Source: a virus. From it: a DNA stretch of 20,023 nt. Position numbers and translations under genes: made by a program. Shown here one piece after another: positions 14,856-20,023 of this stretch; within the stretch, counting starts at the first letter, position 1, and the number at the start of each line of letters is the position of its first letter. The DNA is taken from the IMG/VR virus record IMGVR_UViG_3300001533_000681, positions 1-20,023 of that record. One strand, written 5' to 3'. The notes beneath the pieces are model-generated. The model was given only the letters and a program-made list of their open reading frames with translations, was not told where the DNA came from and ran no database searches.

Positions 14856-15932
14856 ATGAGTGATTTAGATAATGTATTTGTGGATGATGGTGATGTTCTT
14901 GTTGGCGACAAAGAAAAAACTGTCATGATTATTGATGGTCATAATATTGCATATAGATGTTTGTATTCAACAATTTTTCATAATCCAGATGATGGTGTTG
15001 ATTTTTATCTATGGAGACATAATGTATTAAACAGCATTTTTAGTGTTGTAACAAAATATAATCCAGACAAATTAATTTTGGCATTTGATGAAAAGGGAAG
15101 TTGGAGATACGATTATTATGATGCGTATAAAGCACACCGTAAAGATGCAAGAGAAAAAAATAAAATTCAAATTGATTGGAATAGATTCTTTGAAGTGTTT
15201 GAAGAATTTATCAATGATATAAAAAATACATTTACAAATGTATATGTAATAAAATTGCCAAGAACTGAAGGTGATGATATCATAGGAGTTCTTTCTAATG
15301 ATATATTTAAAACCGATAAAATAATTATTGTTTCTAATGATGGTGATATGCATCAATTACTCGCTCATCCTAATGTCAATCAATATGACCCTAAGACAAT
15401 GAACCTTGTTGAATGTCTTAATCCTGAAACAGAATTAGAGTTAAAAATTCTTCAAGGTGATTCATCAGATAACATTAAAGGTGTCAGACGTGGTGTTGGT
15501 CCAATAACAGCTTCAAAGATTTTTAATATCGGCCTTGATGAATATATTGATACATTGAAAATTAAAGTTAACAGAAAAATGAAACCAAGTGAATGGATGA
15601 ATGATGATGATATTGGTGTGTACTGTCAAAAAATTGATGATGAAGGTAATTATATTAATGATGACAGACCAAAATTGACAAAGGAAGAAATTGATTATTT
15701 TATTAAACAAGAAAAGCAAATGATTAAAGATAATTATGAACGAAATAAAACATTAATAAATCTTGAATGTATTCCAGATACTATAAAAAATCCGATTATA
15801 AATACATATGAAACTTATGGAATAGAAGAAATAAAACCAAAAAATATTATTGGTTTCTTTAAAAGAAATAAAATGTTAAAACACTTGTCAGATTGGAATG
15901 ACGTATCGGGGTACTTTAAACAATTGAGTTAA
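14856..15932 (+). CDS. rnh: 5'-3' exonuclease, T4 RNase H/FEN-like
   Basis: Flap/5' nuclease that removes RNA primers from Okazaki fragments. 358 residues, against 305 for T4 RNase H. The metal-binding acidic residues fall in the usual order: D27 in MIIDGHN, D78 in ILAFDEKG, E138/D140/D141 in TEGDDIIG, D162/D164 in VSNDGDMHQLL, and D202/D205 in QGDSSDNIKG. A helix-hairpin-helix-like segment RRGVGPITASKIF (211-223) follows. An acidic tail of about 20 residues precedes the PIN/FEN domain. The region 230-290 carries an extra charged insertion, accounting for the greater length. Ten bases separate it from the RuvC-like gene. The enzyme could also belong to the T5/polymerase I-type 5' nucleases. 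Confidence 0.9.
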   Translation: MSDLDNVFVDDGDVLVGDKEKTVMIIDGHNIAYRCLYSTIFHNPDDGVDFYLWRHNVLNSIFSVVTKYNPDKLILAFDEKGSWRYDYYDAYKAHRKDAREKNKIQIDWNRFFEVFEEFINDIKNTFTNVYVIKLPRTEGDDIIGVLSNDIFKTDKIIIVSNDGDMHQLLAHPNVNQYDPKTMNLVECLNPETELELKILQGDSSDNIKGVRRGVGPITASKIFNIGLDEYIDTLKIKVNRKMKPSEWMNDDDIGVYCQKIDDEGNYINDDRPKLTKEEIDYFIKQEKQMIKDNYERNKTLINLECIPDTIKNPIINTYETYGIEEIKPKNIIGFFKRNKMLKHLSDWNDVSGYFKQLS

Positions 15933-16117
15933 ATGATTAATATATTTTTTATTGGTTAGAATTAAATTAATTTGTATTTTAACAGATGATAAAAATATTA
16001 AAAAATTATGAAAAAGTAATGAATTTTAAGAAAGAAAATATATAAATATTCAAGTTTTGTTTAATAAGAAAAAATTAAATAATATTATTTATAAAAAACA
16101 ATGGAACATAAATAGAA
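15933..16117 (+). other. Intergenic region between 5' nuclease and gp4
   Basis: 185 A/T-rich bases with no supported gene. It contains the TATAAATA late-promoter box at 16041-16048. A tiny reading frame, ATG at 16101 with four codons, has no support. No clear G+C hairpin is visible, so I see no terminator for the preceding gene. Confidence 0.6.
16041..16048 (+). promoter_or_regulatory. T4-type late promoter upstream of gp4
   Basis: TATAAATA, the exact T4 late-promoter box, lies in a noncoding region 70 bases before the gp4 start; the full context is ATATATAAATATTCAAG. Transcription would begin about 12 bases downstream. A gp55-type sigma factor is encoded at 2024-2383, and gp4 is a late gene in T4. 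Confidence 0.75.
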
Positions 16118-16582
16118 ATGAAAAGTAATACAGAGTATAGTCAAGGTTATTATAATCCCAAATATAAATCAAAATATGTTGGAAAAGGTAAACCATTTTA
16201 TCGTTCGTCGTGGGAATCTCGTGTGATGTATTGGCTTGATTACAATACCAATGTTATTGAATGGAACATCGAATCATTAGCAATACCTTATCGGTATGAA
16301 ATTGACCAAAGAATACACAGATACTATCCGGATGTTATTGCTAAAATAAAAACAAAAGATGGAATTAAAAAATATATCATTGAAGTAAAACCATATAAAC
16401 AAACATTAGAACCAGACAAACCAAAAATTAAAAATAAAAAACGCCAAGAAAGATTTATATACGAAACACTACGGTGGATTAAAAACAAAAATAAATGGGA
16501 TGCTACCGAACAATATTGTAAAAACCATGGGTTTGAATTTAAAATTATAACAGAGAAAGATTTGTGGAAAGGGGCAAGATAG
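16118..16582 (+). CDS. 4: Head completion nuclease, gp4-like
   Basis: 154 residues (T4 gp4 is 150). In T4 this structural protein joins the filled head before tail attachment. It belongs to the PD-(D/E)XK nuclease superfamily. Visible elements are YRSSWESRVMYWLD (28-41, E33), the pre-catalytic IPYRYEID, then YYPDVI with D72, and IEVKPYKQT with E89-V-K91. This matches the gp4 pattern of YRS-WE, Y-D and EIKPY. The chain ends in a basic helical region. The ribosome site is weak. A late promoter lies 70 bases upstream. The next gene begins 3 bases after the stop. Confidence 0.85.
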   Translation: MKSNTEYSQGYYNPKYKSKYVGKGKPFYRSSWESRVMYWLDYNTNVIEWNIESLAIPYRYEIDQRIHRYYPDVIAKIKTKDGIKKYIIEVKPYKQTLEPDKPKIKNKKRQERFIYETLRWIKNKNKWDATEQYCKNHGFEFKIITEKDLWKGAR

Positions 16583-16584
16583 GA

Positions 16585-19134
16585 ATGAGTGAAAATTTCT
16601 TTAAAACATCAATTGCATATAACAATTGGGAGAACAAGTACCAATACAAAAAAGAAACACCATTGGGTACATTTCAAAGAATAGCAAGAGAATTGGCATC
16701 CAATGAGAAGAATCCAGATGAGTGGTATGACATCTTCTTAAACACATTAATAAAATTTGACAAAGAGGGAAACCCGTTAGGAATTAAATGTAGTCCAGGT
16801 GGTAGAATAACAACAAACATTGGAACGGATTATCACAATGCAACACTTATGAATTGTTTTATTAACGGCCCCGTTAAAAATGCAATGATATCTTACGTCA
16901 GAAAAAATGAACACTTTGAAAATAAAATCAAAATTAAAACACCAGACACTCCAGATAATCTAACAAACATATTCTTAACAATAATGGAACAAGCAAAAAC
17001 TCTTGCTTCAGAGGGAGGATATGGATTAAACTTTGATTTTATACGTCCACGAGGCTCTATAATCAACGGTACTGGAATTAGACATCCCGGAGTAATATCT
17101 TATATGGAAGTGTGGGATTCAGTCGCAGGATGCATTGTAAAGGGTGATAATGATGGATATCTTGATTCATTGAAAGACTATACAACTAAAGAAGAACGTG
17201 AAGAGTTTTTCGGTATAGTTGAAAAAGAAACACGTAAAGGTGCAATGATGGGATGTCTCTCAGTTTGGCATCCAGATATTGAAGAATTTGTTCGTGCAAA
17301 ACAAGAGTCTGGTAAATTGACAAAGTTCAATATGAGTGTTGCTGTTAATGATGATTTTATGGAGTGTTGTAAAGAAGATAAAACGTGGGATTTAACATGG
17401 GAAGGTAAAATTGTTAAAAGAGTAAAAGCAAGACGTCTCTATGACCTTATCATGAAATCAACATATAATAGAGCAGAACCGGGTATTATTTTTGTTGATA
17501 ATATGAATAAAAATAACCCGATTTCTTATCTTGGTGAATGTAATGCAACCAATCCATGTGGTGAGATACCGGGAAATCCGATAATGTCAACTGTATGTCT
17601 TCTTGGTTCTATTAACTTAACACAATATGTTGAAATTTGTGATGGTGTTCTATGTTTTGATTGGGAATTATATAAAAAGGATATATTAACATATTCAAGA
17701 ATGCTTGACAATGTTTGTGATTTAACTGAACTTCCTCTTCCATCATATTCATGGGCTGTTAAAAATCTTAGACAATTTGGTATGGGATTAAATGGATTGG
17801 GGTCAATGTTTATTATGTTGGGTATTCCATACAATTCTAAAGAAGCAATTGATATGACAGCCAAACTTAAAATGTTAAAAGAAAATTTTACAATGCAATC
17901 ATCTGCATTATTAGCAAAAGAAAAAGGTACATTTCCTCTTTACAATTATGAAGAATTGAGTAAAACAGATTATTTTAAATCTGATAGATTAACTAATGAA
18001 ACAAAAGAATTGATTAAACAAAATGGTTTACGCAATGCAAAGACAACTACTAATCCACCATTGGGTAATTCATCTGTTATTTGTGATAATGTCAGTAATG
18101 GTATTGAACCGGTGTTTGATTTAGAAACAGAACGTAAAGTGATGTGTAGTTTTCCTGAAGGATTAAATTCAAAAAATCTTAAAGAAATTTTTAAAGAAAA
18201 AAAGAAAAAAGATTTCACCTATTGGGAGGGCGAATATGAAGGTAAGAAATATTATTACGAACCTCACAATAGAGGTCTCTGTGAAGTTTACACTCTTCGT
18301 GATTATGGTTATCAGTGGATTCTTGACAATTTTCCTGAAAATAAAAAAGCCGATTTCTTGGTTACTACAACAGATTTAGACATCCAAGACCATCTCAATA
18401 TTCAGGAAAAAGTTCAATATTATTGTAACCAATCTGTTTCAAAAACAATAAACTTACCAAATAAATATTCATTTGAAAAATTTAAAGAACTTTATATTGA
18501 AGCATGGAAACGTGGATTGATTGGTGTTACCACTTATCGTACTGGTTCAATGGAAGCAGTAATGGAAAAATTAGAAACTGCTGAAGAAAAGAATGAGATT
18601 ATAAAGAATGGTGTTAAGTTGCCGGAAACATTTGTAAATGGGCCAACAAAAACCATCAAACGTGAAGGTATGAAATTCTATATTCATTTCAGTTATCTTC
18701 CCGAAGATGGTGAACAAAAATTCCCTATAGCAATGTGGATTACTACAAATAGTAAAACTGATGTTCGTTTGTCAACTAAAGCATGTAAAAAACTTAGTAA
18801 GTTGGCAGTTGATTGTGGTATCAGTATTAAAATTGTTGAAGATACATGGGATAAATGTCTTGGTGATAATGCGACAAACAGACTTGCACGTATGGTTAGC
18901 CTGTGTCTTAGACACAATATCCCACGTCAAGATATTCTCGTTGCGTTAAGAGATATTAACGGTGATACCGTGAGCACACTGGTAACAGCCGTTAGAAAAT
19001 TTATTGGTGAAACCATTGAAGATGGTACACACATCGTTGGTATTCGTTGTCCTTCATGTAATAGTGATAATATTATTATGCAATCTGGATGCTTTACTTG
19101 TGGTGATTGTGGATATTGTGGATGTGGTGCATAA
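16585..19134 (+). CDS. nrdJ: Adenosylcobalamin-dependent ribonucleotide reductase, class II
   Basis: Converts ribonucleotides to deoxyribonucleotides for phage DNA synthesis, using a B12-derived radical instead of a separate NrdB subunit. The 849-residue protein has the first redox cysteine in LMNCFI (about C91), the active-site NPCGE (about 323-327, thiyl-radical cysteine 325), the second redox cysteine in MSTVCLLGSINL (about 338), and a PPLGNSS substrate loop near 490. A C-terminal cysteine-rich tail (CPSC, then C-FTCGDCGYCGC) resembles the zinc ribbon and redox pair of class II enzymes. No NrdB gene is nearby. I chose the ATG at 16585; an in-frame GTG at 16564 would lie inside gp4. AAAGGGG at 16568-16574 may serve as ribosome site. 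No cobalamin riboswitch is visible. Confidence 0.9.
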   Translation: MSENFFKTSIAYNNWENKYQYKKETPLGTFQRIARELASNEKNPDEWYDIFLNTLIKFDKEGNPLGIKCSPGGRITTNIGTDYHNATLMNCFINGPVKNAMISYVRKNEHFENKIKIKTPDTPDNLTNIFLTIMEQAKTLASEGGYGLNFDFIRPRGSIINGTGIRHPGVISYMEVWDSVAGCIVKGDNDGYLDSLKDYTTKEEREEFFGIVEKETRKGAMMGCLSVWHPDIEEFVRAKQESGKLTKFNMSVAVNDDFMECCKEDKTWDLTWEGKIVKRVKARRLYDLIMKSTYNRAEPGIIFVDNMNKNNPISYLGECNATNPCGEIPGNPIMSTVCLLGSINLTQYVEICDGVLCFDWELYKKDILTYSRMLDNVCDLTELPLPSYSWAVKNLRQFGMGLNGLGSMFIMLGIPYNSKEAIDMTAKLKMLKENFTMQSSALLAKEKGTFPLYNYEELSKTDYFKSDRLTNETKELIKQNGLRNAKTTTNPPLGNSSVICDNVSNGIEPVFDLETERKVMCSFPEGLNSKNLKEIFKEKKKKDFTYWEGEYEGKKYYYEPHNRGLCEVYTLRDYGYQWILDNFPENKKADFLVTTTDLDIQDHLNIQEKVQYYCNQSVSKTINLPNKYSFEKFKELYIEAWKRGLIGVTTYRTGSMEAVMEKLETAEEKNEIIKNGVKLPETFVNGPTKTIKREGMKFYIHFSYLPEDGEQKFPIAMWITTNSKTDVRLSTKACKKLSKLAVDCGISIKIVEDTWDKCLGDNATNRLARMVSLCLRHNIPRQDILVALRDINGDTVSTLVTAVRKFIGETIEDGTHIVGIRCPSCNSDNIIMQSGCFTCGDCGYCGCGA

Positions 19135-19163
19135 TTATTAATTATAAAAAAAGGAGTTTTAAA

Positions 19164-19835
19164 ATGTATAAGTTTATTAAAACACACAATGAAAAAAATC
19201 AGAATGACCATGTAGACATTATGGTTCAATCAAAGTATAACGATTTAACTCTTGAAGATTTATTTTCTATGTTTAAAGGGTTTTTACAAGCATGTGGATT
19301 TCCAGTTAATTATAATGAAGAACTTGACTTTGTAAAAACATATGCGGGTACAGAAGAAATTCAACTTGATTTAACACCAGACCAATTTAATGCTATTGCT
19401 GCATTGGCACATGAAAGAGATATCACTTTTAATGAAATGGTTAATACAATATTATCTGAACAAATCTCGGTAATTGAATCTAAAGAAGAATTCAATTCTT
19501 TTGTCGAACAATTAAAAGAAGAACCTGCTGAAGTTGATACAAATGTTGTGGAAGAATTTAATAAAATTGTTGAACAATTGAAAGAACAAGACATATCAAA
19601 TGAAGAAATGGTTGATGGTGAACAATTAGATTTATCTGACCAGAAAGCAAAATTGATTGATACACCAGAAGCAGTTGATAGAGACGTGTATGAAAAAGAA
19701 TTTGGTACTCCTCCTGATTCTGTAGAAAAAGAAGCAAGATTTACAGGTGTTGATCAACCGGATTCAGTAGAACAAGAATCTCGTTATGAAAAAATGAAAG
19801 ATGAATTGAAAGAAAATCAAAAAAAAGATGACTAA
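19164..19835 (+). CDS. Acidic protein with ribbon-helix-helix-like segment
   Basis: A 223-residue protein, start chosen at the ATG with AAGGAG at 19151-19156; longer in-frame starts overlap the reductase. The N-terminal 60 residues (with LEDLFSMFKGFLQACGF) look like a small folded domain common in T4-like phage proteins of unknown function. Residues 64-102 fit the ribbon-helix-helix pattern of CopG/Arc-type proteins: a strand EIQLDL, helix PDQFNAIAALAHERD, turn ITFN, helix EMVNTILSEQI. The C-terminal half is acidic and repetitive: EFNSFVEQLKEE (109-120) and EFNKIVEQLKEQ (131-142), then PDSVEKEAR and PDSVEQESR. Function is unknown. DNA binding is possible but the acidic charge is unusual for it. 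Confidence 0.75.
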   Translation: MYKFIKTHNEKNQNDHVDIMVQSKYNDLTLEDLFSMFKGFLQACGFPVNYNEELDFVKTYAGTEEIQLDLTPDQFNAIAALAHERDITFNEMVNTILSEQISVIESKEEFNSFVEQLKEEPAEVDTNVVEEFNKIVEQLKEQDISNEEMVDGEQLDLSDQKAKLIDTPEAVDRDVYEKEFGTPPDSVEKEARFTGVDQPDSVEQESRYEKMKDELKENQKKDD

Positions 19836-19918
19836 AACATGGGAATTTAGCAGATACAGATAATTTATAGAAAAATAAAGAATTTTTGCTAAAGTTTGTA
19901 TTTTTAATAATGAATTAA

Positions 19919-19926
19919 TATAAATA
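19919..19926 (+). promoter_or_regulatory. T4-type late promoter box, copy 1
   Basis: TATAAATA followed by CTTAAGG, close to the T4 late consensus TATAAATACTATT, in noncoding DNA on the + strand. It would drive genes beyond the window end. Confidence 0.65.
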
Positions 19927-19948
19927 CTTAAGGGGATGAAGCAGAATA

Positions 19949-19956
19949 TATAAATA
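19949..19956 (+). promoter_or_regulatory. T4-type late promoter box, copy 2
   Basis: TATAAATA followed by TTAAGG, exactly 30 bases after the first box, with similar flanks (TATAAATA-Y-TTAAGG). Together they form a tandem late promoter pair for a gene outside the window. Confidence 0.65.
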
Positions 19957-20023
19957 TTAAGGTAAATTGAAGAAAGTTATAGATAATTAGCAAATCGAAA
20001 ACCAAGATTGTTAATTTTTAGTA

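Larger units (their letters stand above)
19836..20023 (+). other. Noncoding end region with late promoters
   Basis: 188 A/T-rich bases with no supported gene before the window ends. Besides the two TATAAATA boxes, I see no terminator hairpin and no tRNA. Confidence 0.6.

Noticed and set aside
16101-16115. Four-codon frame before gp4 as a leader peptide
   Set aside because: No ribosome site and no attenuator structure; chance in AT-rich DNA.
19107-19163. N-terminal extension of the acidic protein into the reductase gene
   Set aside because: The extension reads the cysteine-rich reductase tail out of frame, and the ATG at 19164 has a clear AAGGAG site.
1-20023. CRISPR arrays, tRNA genes, insertion sequences or introns/inteins
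   Set aside because: I found no spaced identical repeats of CRISPR type, no tRNA-like cloverleaf, no transposase motifs, and the polymerase, recombinase and reductase chains are uninterrupted.

Overview
The window looks like the DNA replication, recombination and late-transcription core of an AT-rich, T4-like tailed phage (myovirus type). By eye it is roughly 30% G+C. All supported genes lie on the + strand, packed with overlaps or gaps of a few bases. Recognisable counterparts of T4 proteins are gp46 and gp47 (SbcC/SbcD-type nuclease), gp55 (late sigma factor), gp43 (DNA polymerase), UvsX (recombinase), gp41 (replicative helicase), gp32 (single-strand binding protein), gp61 (primase), a FEN/T4 RNase H-type 5' nuclease and gp4 (head completion nuclease). 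The host cannot be named from the sequence. Clear AGGAG-type ribosome sites and TTGACA-type early promoters suggest a host with a standard sigma-70 RNA polymerase. A B12-dependent ribonucleotide reductase suggests a host or niche where cobalamin is available.

Layout: (1) 1-243 is a regulatory region with a 62-bp A/T-only tract, tandem 19-bp repeats built on an 18-bp near-palindrome centred on GTAC, and a sigma-70-like promoter. (2) 244-4932 is an operon of gp46, a short gp55, gp47, a small CxxC protein and a GT-B-type glycosyltransferase. (3) 4933-5052 is a second promoter region with two more copies of the same palindrome. (4) 5053-13117 is a long operon: DHH phosphoesterase, family B DNA polymerase, UvsX, gp41, two unrecognised proteins in the places where T4 has gp33 and gp59, then gp32, ending at a strong hairpin terminator (13128-13146). 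(5) 13167-15932 holds the primase, a RuvC-like resolvase and the 5' nuclease. (6) 15933-16117 carries a T4-type late promoter (TATAAATA) in front of gp4, which runs directly into a class II ribonucleotide reductase and an acidic protein with a ribbon-helix-helix-like segment. (7) 19836-20023 carries two tandem TATAAATA elements that probably drive late genes beyond the window.

The genes form a coherent set. gp41 and the primase make the primosome, gp43 and gp32 elongate and protect DNA, the 5' nuclease removes primers, UvsX with gp46/47 drives recombination-dependent replication, the RuvC-like enzyme can resolve branches, and the reductase supplies dNTPs. gp55 would switch transcription to TATAAATA promoters, and such promoters sit where late genes are expected. 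Most of this is known biology. The less ordinary parts are the GTAC-palindrome arrays at the two early promoters, a trimmed gp55 that still ends in a possible clamp-binding tail, a gp32 leader resembling the T4 autoregulatory leader, a small zinc-type gene flanked by near-identical ribosome-site repeats, and a class II reductase coupled to a late structural gene.
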